This document shows, in pieces, positions 25,806 through 33,945 of a DNA stretch of 64,000 nt (position 1 is its first letter; every line of letters begins with the position of its first letter). The translations under genes and the position numbers were made by a program. Under the pieces are notes generated by a model. It did no database searches. It worked only from the letters and a program-made list of their open reading frames with translations, and had not been told where the DNA came from. Source of the DNA: Zeimonas sp050187175 (GTDB taxonomy: Bacteria > Pseudomonadota > Gammaproteobacteria > Burkholderiales > Burkholderiaceae_E); the NCBI GenBank assembly GCA_050187175.1, contig JBFWXS010000007.1, forward strand, positions 79,281-143,280. The letters run 5' to 3'.

Positions 25806-26197
25806 CGGTGGCCATCACGGTCGAGCACAACGAGGCGCGCCTGGCCGGGACTCTCGACTTTCTGGATGAGGGTCCTCAGCCCGCACGGTTGCGCGTCTAC
25901 GGCGGCGTGCGGCCGGCAAGCCCTGCCGATGTGCCATCGAGCGGGATGCTGGTCGAGATCGCGCTCACCAAGCCTGCCGGGACGATCCTCGATGGACTGC
26001 TCACGCTCACCCAGCAGGAAGACGGGCTCATATCGGCCACCGGCGTGGCCACCTGGGCACGGCTGGTCAATGGCAACGACGTGACGGCGCTCGATCTCGA
26101 TTGCAGTGGCACGGATGGCGATGGCGACGTGAAGCTGGCCACCACCACGCTCTACCTCGGCGGAGATGCGCGGATGGTGTCTGCCATCCTGGGGTGA
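25802..26197 (+). CDS. Small beta-rich tail protein
   Basis: The 131-residue product alternates short strands and loops throughout (A-R-L-A-G-T-L-D-F-L, M-L-V-E-I-A-L-T, V-K-L-A-T-T-T-L-Y-L) without recognisable motifs. It is coupled by ATGA overlap to the preceding tail gene and followed after 3 bases by the hub-like protein, so it belongs to the tail-tip set. Confidence 0.6.
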   Translation: MTVAITVEHNEARLAGTLDFLDEGPQPARLRVYGGVRPASPADVPSSGMLVEIALTKPAGTILDGLLTLTQQEDGLISATGVATWARLVNGNDVTALDLDCSGTDGDGDVKLATTTLYLGGDARMVSAILG

Positions 26198-26200
26198 CCC

Positions 26201-28168
26201 ATGTCGGGCAGTGTTTCGCAGGGTACCGACCTGCGGTTCGGCCAACCCGCGCCCACTGACGCAGATCTGCTGTTCGGCGCCGATTTCGTCGCGTCTCGCA
26301 ATGACCTGACGGTTCAGGCTGTCCTGCCCTTGCCGGGCGTCGCCATCACGTTCATCCCGCCCGCGCGGCTTGAACTGCTGGCGCAGCTGCCGGCGCCCAC
26401 GGTGAACTCGGTGCTGCTGCGCCCGAGCTTACCGTTGGTGGTGGGCGGTGCTCAAGGTGCGATCCTGCCGTGCGTCGTGTTCGCCTCCGAGGTTCACTAC
26501 CTCTCGCGTACCCAGCGCCCTACGGTGGGCCAGAGTGAGCACGTCTGGCAGGTGGCCCAGCGCTCCGAGGATGGGCCGAAGCAGGGTCAACAGGACGCGA
26601 ATGCCAGGCCGTCGGGTTGGGCTGTGCCCTGGGGGCGCACGACCGCACGGCCGCAGGGCATCGCGCACAGGCTGCCGCAGGTGCTGTCGGCTTCGCGCGA
26701 GCAGCGACGAGCCCACCACCAGGATGCGACGCCGTTGCGAGGGGCGACGTGGCTGCGGCATCAAGTCGCCACGCACCTCGAGATGGCCCGCAAGAGCCTG
26801 TCCCAGAACGCCGGTGCGGTCCGCGATGCCACGCACTTCCGGCACCAGGACGGCGACCGCAGCAAGCGCGCGAACCGGCTGAGTTTCTGGCAAGGCGGAC
26901 GGAAGGTCACGCGCGGCCAGGGCTCTGATTTCCAGAGTGCGCGGGCTGAACTGCGTGGCTGGAGTGGTCGGTATCAGGAAGCGATACCGCCACCGCCCGG
27001 GATCAGCTTGCTGGTGATCCCGGTGCCGCCACCGTCGACGCCTTGCTACACGCCGAGCACGACCTTGCTGTTCGCCGCACTGGCCGCGACCGATGGCTAT
27101 CTGCTGTTCATCTGTGAGAACCACGACAACACGCCCCCGACAGGGGAGCCGGTGGTTGTCCCCATCCGGAGGTTGTACTTCGTGATCAACAACGTGACCC
27201 TGCACCGAGTGCCTGATGGCGCGGAGGTGCCGGTGTTCAACCTGTCGCTGTCGCTGGATGCGGCGTCCTGGACCTGGGGCTTCGAGGCGTCGCTGCCGGC
27301 GAATGCCGAGTCCTTGGTCGACCCTGGTGCGGCGTCCGGTCCGGTGGAACTGCTGGCCAGCGTGAACGGCACGGCCTTTCGGGTGCTGGCCGAAAACATC
27401 AGCCGCGAGCGCATCTTCGGCGACGCGAGCATCCGCATCTCAGGCCGGGGGCGTAACGCCGTGCTGGCCGCACCCTATGCGCCGGTGATGACCTTCTCGA
27501 ACGCCGAGGGCCGCACCGCTCGGCAACTGATGGATGACGTGCTGACCGTCAACGGTGTGCCGCTCGGGTGGTCTGTCGATTGGGGTCTGACCGACTGGAC
27601 CGTCCCGGCCGGCGCGTTTGCCCACCAGGGGACGTGGATCGAGGCCCTGGCCGCCATTGCGGGCGCCGCGGGCGGCTACCTGATGCCCCATCCGACGGCG
27701 CAAAGCCTGCGGGTCCGTCATCGCTACCCGGTGGCTCCCTGGGAGTGGGGCTCCGTCACCCCCGACTTCGTGCTGCCCGTCGACGCGGTGGCCCGCGAGT
27801 CCGTTCGCTGGCTGGAGAAGCCGGCCTACAACCGCGTGTTCGTGTCGGGCCAGGAGGTCGGCGTGCTCGGCCAGGTCACGCGAGCAGGTACGGCTGGCGA
27901 CGTGCTGGCGCCCATGGTCGTGGATGCGCTGATCACTGAGGCGGCCGCAGCGCACCAGCGCGGCATCGCGGTGCTCGCCGACACCGGCCGGCAGATTGAA
28001 GTGAGCCTGCGCCTGCCCGTCCTGGCGGAGACCGGAATCATCGAGCCGGGGGCCTTCGTCGAGTACCAGGACGGCAGCGTGACTCGGCTCGGGCTGGTGC
28101 GCGCCACCCAGGTGCAGGCCGGGTTCCCCGAGGTCTGGCAGACGCTGGGGGTGCAGGCCTATGCATAA
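26201..28168 (+). CDS. Tail hub/tip protein with a His/Gln/Arg-rich insert
   Basis: The 655-residue protein has three parts. The N-terminal 85 residues are hydrophobic strands. Residues about 105-260 form a low-complexity polar helix rich in Arg, Gln, His and Ala. The C-terminal 390 residues are a folded part with V-P-I-R-R-L-Y-F-V-I-N-N-V and hub-like strands. The last includes G-R-T-A-R-Q-L-M-D-D-V-L, as seen in baseplate hub proteins that bridge tube and tip. It overlaps the next gene by 8 bases. Function is inferred from position and C-terminal pattern. Confidence 0.65.
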   Translation: MSGSVSQGTDLRFGQPAPTDADLLFGADFVASRNDLTVQAVLPLPGVAITFIPPARLELLAQLPAPTVNSVLLRPSLPLVVGGAQGAILPCVVFASEVHYLSRTQRPTVGQSEHVWQVAQRSEDGPKQGQQDANARPSGWAVPWGRTTARPQGIAHRLPQVLSASREQRRAHHQDATPLRGATWLRHQVATHLEMARKSLSQNAGAVRDATHFRHQDGDRSKRANRLSFWQGGRKVTRGQGSDFQSARAELRGWSGRYQEAIPPPPGISLLVIPVPPPSTPCYTPSTTLLFAALAATDGYLLFICENHDNTPPTGEPVVVPIRRLYFVINNVTLHRVPDGAEVPVFNLSLSLDAASWTWGFEASLPANAESLVDPGAASGPVELLASVNGTAFRVLAENISRERIFGDASIRISGRGRNAVLAAPYAPVMTFSNAEGRTARQLMDDVLTVNGVPLGWSVDWGLTDWTVPAGAFAHQGTWIEALAAIAGAAGGYLMPHPTAQSLRVRHRYPVAPWEWGSVTPDFVLPVDAVARESVRWLEKPAYNRVFVSGQEVGVLGQVTRAGTAGDVLAPMVVDALITEAAAAHQRGIAVLADTGRQIEVSLRLPVLAETGIIEPGAFVEYQDGSVTRLGLVRATQVQAGFPEVWQTLGVQAYA

Positions 28169-28382
28169 CGTCTACGAGCAGTTCCGCCAGCTGCTTCCCA
28201 ACCCACCGCTGCAGGCGGGGACCGTGACGGAGGTCGGCGCCGGCGTCGTCACCGTTCAACTGCCCGGTGGCGGCGTCGTCAAGGCGCGTGGCGCCGCTGG
28301 TCTCGGCCAGAAGGTGTTTGTGCGCGATGGCACCGTCGAAGCCGTCGCTCCCAGCCTGCCGCTCGAACTCATCGAGATCTGA
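28161..28382 (+). CDS. Small OB-like tail-tip protein
   Basis: The 73-residue protein has five short strands (G-T-V-T-E-V-G-A-G-V-V-T-V-Q-L, K-V-F-V-R-D-G-T-V-E-A) that suggest an OB-fold or SH3-like barrel, common in tail-tip hubs. It overlaps the hub-like gene by 8 bases and is the last gene before a strong terminator. Confidence 0.6.
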   Translation: MHNVYEQFRQLLPNPPLQAGTVTEVGAGVVTVQLPGGGVVKARGAAGLGQKVFVRDGTVEAVAPSLPLELIEI

Positions 28383-28406
28383 CCCACCGCTGACCCATCC
28401 CTTGAG

Positions 28407-28446
28407 GCCCGCCCAGTTGCATACGCGCTGGGCGGGCTTCGTTTTT
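28407..28446 (+). terminator. Intrinsic terminator ending the structural operon
   Basis: A 10-base GC arm (GCCCGCCCAG) pairs perfectly with CTGGGCGGGC after an 11-base loop and is followed by TTCGTTTTT. It separates tail genes from lysis genes. Confidence 0.85.
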
Positions 28447-28458
28447 CTGGAGGCTTCC

Positions 28459-28758
28459 ATGACTGAACCTGAACAACCGACCCTGGTCGAGAACATGCTC
28501 CTGATGCGTAAGGAGGACTTCGACGATCTGCTCGACCGTGCCGCCGAACGCGGTGCGGAGCGGGCGCTGTCGCACCTGGGGCTTGAGAGCAGCCACGCTG
28601 CGCGCGACATCCACGAACTTCGCGACCTGCTGGAAGCCTGGCGCGACGCCCGGCGCACCGCCTGGCAGACCGTCATCAAGGTCATCACGACCGGCATCTT
28701 GGCGGCGCTCCTGGTGGGTGCGGCCATCAAGCTCAAGCTGATGGGGGGCGGCCAATGA
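28459..28758 (+). CDS. DUF6127-like single-pass membrane protein
   Basis: The 99-residue protein has an amphipathic helical N-terminal half (D-D-L-L-D-R-A-A-E-R-G-A-E-R-A-L) and one C-terminal membrane segment (V-I-T-T-G-I-L-A-A-L-L-V-G-A-A-I). This matches DUF6127 of phage lysis modules. It may aid holin function. A GGAGG site precedes the ATG. The next gene overlaps by 4 bases. Confidence 0.7.
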   Translation: MTEPEQPTLVENMLLMRKEDFDDLLDRAAERGAERALSHLGLESSHAARDIHELRDLLEAWRDARRTAWQTVIKVITTGILAALLVGAAIKLKLMGGGQ

Positions 28759-29231
28759 TCGAGACCCTGCTCGGCGGCCTCCTCGGCGGGGTCTTCCGTC
28801 TGGCGCCCGAAGTGCTGAAGTGGCTGGACCGCAAGGGAGAGCGCGGCCACGAGCTGGCGATGCAGGACAAGGCGCTGGAGTTCGAGAAGCTGCGCGGCGC
28901 CCAGCGCATGTCGGAGATTGGTGCTGGCGCAGATGCCGCCTGGAACATCGGCGCCATCGAGGCCCTGCGGGAGTCGGTCGCCGCACAGGGCCAACGGTCC
29001 CGCGTGCGCTGGGCTGACGCGCTCTCGGTCAGCGTCCGCCCGGTGATCACCTACTGGTTCATGGCGCTGTACTGCGCGGCGAAGACAGCGGCGTTCGTCG
29101 GGGCGATGTCGGGCGGGGCCGATTGGGGCGCTGCGATCCTGCATGCCTGGACCGAGGCCGATCAAGCGCTGTGGGCCGGGGTGCTGAACTTCTGGTTCCT
29201 GGGGCGCGTGTTCGACCGGGTGCGGTCGTGA
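28755..29231 (+). CDS. Holin-like membrane protein (gene-transfer-agent 3TM type)
   Basis: The 158-residue protein has an N-terminal amphipathic/hydrophobic segment (L-L-G-G-L-L-G-G-V-F), a charged helical centre, and two strong C-terminal membrane helices (Y-W-F-M-A-L-Y-C-A-A-K and A-G-V-L-N-F-W-F-L-G). This is the arrangement of three-segment holins such as those of gene transfer agents. It would permeabilise the inner membrane to release the lysozyme encoded next. The overlap with that gene (GTGA) implies coupled translation. Confidence 0.72.
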   Translation: MIETLLGGLLGGVFRLAPEVLKWLDRKGERGHELAMQDKALEFEKLRGAQRMSEIGAGADAAWNIGAIEALRESVAAQGQRSRVRWADALSVSVRPVITYWFMALYCAAKTAAFVGAMSGGADWGAAILHAWTEADQALWAGVLNFWFLGRVFDRVRS

Positions 29232-29704
29232 TCGCGGTGCCACAGGCGGCCATCGATCTCGCCAAGCGCTTCGAGGGGTTCCATCGGGTCCCGAGGGTCG
29301 ATCCTGGCCGGGCGTATCCCTACGTCTGTCCAGCAGGCTACTGGACCATCGGCTACGGCCACCTCTGCGATCCGAAGCATCCGCCGATCACGGAGGCCGA
29401 GGCCGAAGGCTTCCTGGCCGCCGACCTCAAGACGGCGCTGAACGCGACGCTGCGCTTCTGCCCTGTACTGGCCACCGAGCCCGAGGGGCGGCTCGCGGCC
29501 ATCGTGGACTTCACGTTCAACCTCGGCGCCGGTCGACTGCAGACGTCGACGCTGCGGCGGCGGGTTAACCAGCGCGAGTGGAATGTTGCCGGCCGAGAAC
29601 TGCGCAGGTGGGTTTTCGGCGGCGGCAAGGTTCTGCCAGGACTGGTCTGCCGGAGGGAAGCGGAAGCTGCGTTCTTGCTTCCCCTGGGAGCGGCCAGCGT
29701 CTGA
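29228..29704 (+). CDS. Phage lysozyme (GH24 endolysin)
   Basis: The 158-residue product from GTG 29228 has the GH24 signature A-K-R-F-E-G-F near residue 12 with the catalytic Glu, then C-P-A-G-Y-W-T-I-G-Y-G-H. In T4-type lysozymes the second catalytic residue is Asp; here the aligned residue appears to be Cys, as in several phage relatives. It cleaves the glycan of peptidoglycan. No signal or signal-anchor segment is seen, so it depends on the upstream holin. Confidence 0.87.
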   Translation: MIAVPQAAIDLAKRFEGFHRVPRVDPGRAYPYVCPAGYWTIGYGHLCDPKHPPITEAEAEGFLAADLKTALNATLRFCPVLATEPEGRLAAIVDFTFNLGAGRLQTSTLRRRVNQREWNVAGRELRRWVFGGGKVLPGLVCRREAEAAFLLPLGAASV

Positions 29705-29761
29705 TGGGTGACCTGAGCGAGTCTCTACATCATCCGACTGGATTCACCTACTGGATGCCCG

Positions 29762-29778
29762 TACAATAACGCAATTGC
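29762..29778 (+). promoter_or_regulatory. Putative promoter -10 with adjacent palindrome before the defence operon
   Basis: TACAAT at 29762-29767 fits a sigma70 -10; the -35 (TGGATT, 29739-29744) is weak. A perfect 8-bp palindrome GCAATTGC follows at 29771-29778, a plausible site for the ribbon-helix-helix protein encoded 22 bases downstream. Confidence 0.4.
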
Positions 29779-29800
29779 ACAGACACTTGCGGGGCACTCC

Positions 29801-30040
29801 ATGCGATTCACCGACACGAAGAGCGAGACCCTGAACTTGCGGGTCTCCCCGACCTTCAAGCAGGTCTTGAAGCACGCCGCAGATCATGAGCAGCGCAGCA
29901 TGGTGAACATGCTCGAAGTGCTGCTGGGCGACTACTGCGACCGCAAAGGCATTGTCTCCCCTGGAAAAAAGCCACCTCCGGCCCCCGCCCACAAGCGGGT
30001 ACGTGCAGACCGTAGAGCTCACGTGGGAGCGGCATCATGA
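29801..30040 (+). CDS. Ribbon-helix-helix (CopG/Arc-like) regulator
   Basis: The 79-residue protein begins with S-E-T-L-N-L-R-V-S-P, a single strand, followed by two helices (T-F-K-Q-V-L-K-H-A-A and M-V-N-M-L-E-V-L-L). This is the strand-helix-helix order of CopG/Arc repressors. The C-terminus is basic and Pro-rich. It overlaps the first methyltransferase by 4 bases (ATGA) and leads the operon, so it probably controls it. Autoregulation through the palindrome at 29771 is inferred. Confidence 0.7.
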   Translation: MRFTDTKSETLNLRVSPTFKQVLKHAADHEQRSMVNMLEVLLGDYCDRKGIVSPGKKPPPAPAHKRVRADRRAHVGAAS

Positions 30041-31131
30041 CCTTCCGCTACATCGGCTCGAAGTCCAGGCTCATCGACCAGATCACGGCCTACATGGGGC
30101 ACCCCAATGAGGGGTCCTTCTTCGTGGACGCCTTCTGCGGTACGGGTGTCGTGGCCGAGGCCGCCGCGGCCTTGGGCTGGAACGTGCGTATCAACGACAG
30201 CTTGCACTCGGCAGTGATTTCTGCGGGGGCACGACTCATCAGTCAGGAGCAGGCCGGCTTCAAGAAGCTCGGGGGATACGCCAGCGCCATTGTCAAACTC
30301 AATGCGGCTAAGCCCAAGCAGGGCTTCATGTGGCGCGAGTACAGCCCCGCATCGCTCGATGCGTGCGGCATCGAACGGCGCTACTTCACCCAAGAGAACG
30401 CGGCTCGAATCGATGCCATGCGAGCCCTCATTGCTGATTGGCGCGAGGCGGGCACGATCGATGAAGCAGAAGAGCGGCTACTAATCGCCGACCTCTTTGG
30501 GGCCCTGAATCGCGTTGCCAACATTGCGGGTACGTTCGGGTGCTTCCTCTCGAAGTGGACTAGCCAGTCCCAAGAGAAGCTCGCCATGCGCTGCCGCGAG
30601 CTCAAACCCAAAAGCGTGCGTGTGGAAGCGACCGTGGGGGATGTGTTCGATGTCGTAAACGGTGCCGAGGACCTGGTCTACCTGGACCCCCCGTACACCA
30701 AGCGCCAGTACGCCAGCTACTACCACATCCTCGAAACCGTGGCACTGGGCGACGAGCCCGAAGTTGAGGGCGTGGCAGGCCTGCGGCCTTGGAAAGATCG
30801 GGCCTCGGACTTTTGCTACAAGACTCGCGCCCTCAAAACGCTTTCGCGTCTGGTGCACGGCTTGAAGTCCCAAAAGGTGCTGCTCTCGTACAGCAGTGAA
30901 GGGCACATCTGCATGCAGGACATGAAGGCCGAGCTCTCGAAGATCGGAAAGTCCACCATGCACCCCCTAGGGTCGATTGGCCGCTACCGACCCAACAAGG
31001 TGGCCAGTAGCACAGCCTCCGATGTGAGCGAATTCTTGGTAGTGGTGGAGCGGCCTTTGGTGCAGCTTCCCACACCCCAAATCAAGACCGTCAAGGTGAC
31101 AGAGTCCTTCTTCGTGGAGAGCTGTGCATGA
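30037..31131 (+). CDS. D12-class DNA N6-adenine methyltransferase
   Basis: The 364-residue Dam-like enzyme has F-R-Y-I-G-S-K-S at residue 3, AdoMet motif V-D-A-F-C-G-T-G near 30-37, and catalytic D-P-P-Y at 217-220 in L-V-Y-L-D-P-P-Y-T-K-R-Q-Y. That Y-T-x-R-Q-Y extension is typical of D12-class enzymes from restriction-modification loci. It transfers a methyl group to adenine at a sequence not predictable here. It is coupled on both sides by ATGA overlaps and would provide self-protection or a mark for the nuclease genes downstream. Confidence 0.88.
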   Translation: MTFRYIGSKSRLIDQITAYMGHPNEGSFFVDAFCGTGVVAEAAAALGWNVRINDSLHSAVISAGARLISQEQAGFKKLGGYASAIVKLNAAKPKQGFMWREYSPASLDACGIERRYFTQENAARIDAMRALIADWREAGTIDEAEERLLIADLFGALNRVANIAGTFGCFLSKWTSQSQEKLAMRCRELKPKSVRVEATVGDVFDVVNGAEDLVYLDPPYTKRQYASYYHILETVALGDEPEVEGVAGLRPWKDRASDFCYKTRALKTLSRLVHGLKSQKVLLSYSSEGHICMQDMKAELSKIGKSTMHPLGSIGRYRPNKVASSTASDVSEFLVVVERPLVQLPTPQIKTVKVTESFFVESCA

Positions 31132-33359
31132 GTTCTCCACGGCCCGTTGAAGCAGAGTACCTGGCCCCTGCAGAAGCGGCCCTCACGATGGCCGTTGGCG
31201 GTGTGCATGGACCCGCAAGCTTTGAGCTTCGACTTCAGGTGTTGGAGGCTACCTCGGCGCGCTTCGGCGGGTTCGACCTGGCGGCCTTTCACAAGGCCTT
31301 CGGCGTGCACAGCAAGACTAGCGCAGCCGAGCTCTTGGAGCTGGCCGCACCAGTGGCAAGCGCTATTGAACGAGCGCCCATTCCCCCAGCCCTGGCACTG
31401 AGTGCCCTAGCGCGCGAGGCCCTGCACGAGCAGGACCGCAAGAGCACCGGGGCCTACCATACGGACTTTCGCCTGGCCGCGCGGCTGGCACAGCTTGCCG
31501 CCCCCAAGCTGACCCACAAGAGCAAGGCAATTGATCCTGCCAGCGGGGCTGGAATCTTGCTTGCCGCTCTAACCCATGCGGTGTGTGGGATGGATCGAGC
31601 CAAGACCGCCTACTGGCTTGCCCACGGGGTATGTGCGGCGGACCTCTCGGCCAATTCGCTTCGTGCGGCACTGCTGAGCCTAGCTTCCTTCACTGACGAC
31701 TTGGAAGCGCTCAAAGCCATGAGGGCCCGCTGGTACTGCGGTGACAGTCTGATGGCTGATCGTAAGGTGTGGTTCGCTATGGCCCCTGACGGCTTCGATG
31801 CCGTGATCGGTAATCCGCCTTGGGAGAAAGTCAAGCTCTCGCGGCATGAGTTCTTGAAGTCCTCGGGCACGCAGCGCCACTACGGGGCCCAGATTCATGG
31901 GCTCGACGAAGAGCGCTTTGCCGCACACCGCGATGAGGTCGCGAACTACTCGCGGCGACTTCTCGCCCGCTACCCTAACCTTGGCAACGGAGAGCCAGAC
32001 CTCTATGTCGCCTTCACGGACCTCTTCTTTGATCTGTGCAAGGGGCAAGGCATCGTGGCCGCCTTAGTCCCGGGTGGGCTCATCCGCTCGCAAGGTACGC
32101 AAGCCATGCGCCAGAAGATTTTCGAGGCGAGCCAGAGCGTTTCACTGTCGATCATTGACAACCGCGCCAGGTTCTTTTCCATCGATACGCGGTTCAAGTT
32201 CTTGGCAGTGGCTCTGGTGAAGGCAGCCTCTGAGAAGACCAAGCGGGAACCCATCCACCTCTTGCACGAGCGCGGCACACCTACGGGCTTAGAAACCACT
32301 GGCTCGGCCACTATTGGCCGCGCAGCGTTGGCGGCCGTTCGAGACGACCTGAGTCTTCCTGAGGTACGGAGCATTGCCGAGTGGAAGCTCTTCTCAAAGA
32401 TTGCAGCGGCGGGCACGGCGTGGGAGGAGCCTAGTTGTGGCTGGACCCCTAAGTTCTGCCGTGAGGTCGATATGACCAAGGAGCGGCCCAAGTTTCTGGG
32501 ACATGCCATCCCTGGGGCTCTCCCGTTGGTCGAAGGCCGAATGGTGCAGGCGCATCGCTTCGGCGTGAAAGGGCACGTGTCAGGCACGGGCCGCAGTGCC
32601 CAGTGGGAGGCCTTCCCCATCGGGGGGTCACGGCTTGCCCCGCAGTTCTGGATTCACCCCTCGGATATGCCGCGAGCCAACCAGCACCGTGCGGATGTGC
32701 TTCGAGTGGGCTTTTGCGACATCGCGGGCCAAACCAATGAGCGCTCGCTCATGGCGGCATTGATCCCTGCGGGTGTGGTCTGCGGCAACAAGGTGCCCAC
32801 GATTCTTTTCCCTGAGGACCCCTCGGAAGATCGCCTGCTGGCTTGGACGGCCATCGCCAACAGCTTTGCTTTTGACTGGATGCTCAGGCGCGTGCTCACC
32901 ACCACGGTGAACTACTTCCTGCTGCAAAGCGTGCCGCTGCCCAAGCTCACGAAAGACGGCTTGCCGTGGAAGAAGCTCGTGAGTGCAGCACGTGAATTGC
33001 GGGTACTCGATAGCGCCAGGGTTGGCCGCGAAACCTGTGAGCGTATGGCGCAGCTTCGCGGCGAAATTGATGCCGAAGTGGCCGTGGCCTACGGGCTTGA
33101 CTTGAAAGATATGGAGCTGGTGCTCCAAGACTTCCCGATTCTGGATCGAGGCCAGATCGCGCTACCAGGTGAGGCCAAGTCCACGATCACCCGAGATAGC
33201 GTCTTGGCGGCCATGGCAAGGCGCACATCAAGTCGATCTACAGTTTGGGCAAGGCGAGCTGATGAGGCACGAGCGCTGGGGGCACTGGCCTACGTGCCCT
33301 CAGAGCTCGCCCTAGGAAGCGAAGAAATCGAAGAAGAAGGAGCCCAAAGTCATGGTTAA
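31128..33359 (+). CDS. Eco57I-type DNA methyltransferase with C-terminal specificity region
   Basis: The 743-residue gamma-class methyltransferase has T-G-A-Y-H-T-D at about 105, AdoMet motif D-P-A-S-G-A-G near 136-142, and catalytic N-P-P-W at 229-232. A long C-terminal half follows, with a TaqI-like target-recognition pattern (F-W-I-H-P-S-D, A-L-I-P-A-G-V-V and F-D-W-M-L-R-R). N-terminal nuclease motifs of type IIG enzymes are not visible in the first 100 residues, so it looks like a modification-only enzyme. It overlaps the next gene by 8 bases. Confidence 0.82.
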   Translation: MSSPRPVEAEYLAPAEAALTMAVGGVHGPASFELRLQVLEATSARFGGFDLAAFHKAFGVHSKTSAAELLELAAPVASAIERAPIPPALALSALAREALHEQDRKSTGAYHTDFRLAARLAQLAAPKLTHKSKAIDPASGAGILLAALTHAVCGMDRAKTAYWLAHGVCAADLSANSLRAALLSLASFTDDLEALKAMRARWYCGDSLMADRKVWFAMAPDGFDAVIGNPPWEKVKLSRHEFLKSSGTQRHYGAQIHGLDEERFAAHRDEVANYSRRLLARYPNLGNGEPDLYVAFTDLFFDLCKGQGIVAALVPGGLIRSQGTQAMRQKIFEASQSVSLSIIDNRARFFSIDTRFKFLAVALVKAASEKTKREPIHLLHERGTPTGLETTGSATIGRAALAAVRDDLSLPEVRSIAEWKLFSKIAAAGTAWEEPSCGWTPKFCREVDMTKERPKFLGHAIPGALPLVEGRMVQAHRFGVKGHVSGTGRSAQWEAFPIGGSRLAPQFWIHPSDMPRANQHRADVLRVGFCDIAGQTNERSLMAALIPAGVVCGNKVPTILFPEDPSEDRLLAWTAIANSFAFDWMLRRVLTTTVNYFLLQSVPLPKLTKDGLPWKKLVSAARELRVLDSARVGRETCERMAQLRGEIDAEVAVAYGLDLKDMELVLQDFPILDRGQIALPGEAKSTITRDSVLAAMARRTSSRSTVWARRADEARALGALAYVPSELALGSEEIEEEGAQSHG

Positions 33360-33945
33360 CCAGGCAGGGCAGGTAGCCCGCATCCTCTACAAGGAACTTG
33401 TAGAAGGCGACCTGCGAAAACTTCAAGCCAAGTCCAACGACGCGGACACCGGTGGCGGGGCGCGAGATTTTCGATTTGGTGCCTACAACACCCTACTGCC
33501 GGTCATCAAGCAGATGTTCCCGCAGACGGTCAAAGAAAACCGTAAGCGCGGCGGACAGATAGTGCAGATCGATGTGTTCAAGGGGGTTTTCTCTTGGAGG
33601 AACGCCGTGGGCGGCGTTCAAAGCAAGGAAGCCTACTTTGAGCCGCCGACCGATGTGCGCCCCTCAGAGGGCCGCATTGCTCGCGTGCATGAGTACCCCT
33701 GCTTTGACGCCAGCCACGTCAAGATCGGTGCGGGCAATCGCGTGCTGCTCCTTCTGATTCAATTGCACGATGGCTCTGTCTGGCCCCACTACGCCGAAGA
33801 AGTTTCCTTGCGCACACCCAATGCATGGCATCCCGTGGTGGCTAAGGAGCTGTTGGACTGCTTGGATGCCGTGCGGCCTGTCAACCAGGCGGTAATCGGG
33901 TACCGAGACTTCACCAATGCGGGCAGGTATTGCAATGGCAAGTGA
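33352..33945 (+). CDS. Unrecognised 197-residue protein of the defence operon
   Basis: I do not recognise a family. The N-terminal 50 residues are charged and helical (L-Y-K-E-L-V-E-G-D-L-R-K-L). The centre alternates strands (G-Q-I-V-Q-I-D-V-F-K-G-V-F-S-W, N-R-V-L-L-L-L-I-Q-L-H-D-G-S) and the C-terminus is mixed. It overlaps the methyltransferase by 8 bases and the AAA ATPase by 11, so it is made in step with both. Because the following ATPase lacks an N-terminal DNA-reading domain, this protein may supply target recognition in trans; that is inference. Confidence 0.6.
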   Translation: MVNQAGQVARILYKELVEGDLRKLQAKSNDADTGGGARDFRFGAYNTLLPVIKQMFPQTVKENRKRGGQIVQIDVFKGVFSWRNAVGGVQSKEAYFEPPTDVRPSEGRIARVHEYPCFDASHVKIGAGNRVLLLLIQLHDGSVWPHYAEEVSLRTPNAWHPVVAKELLDCLDAVRPVNQAVIGYRDFTNAGRYCNGK

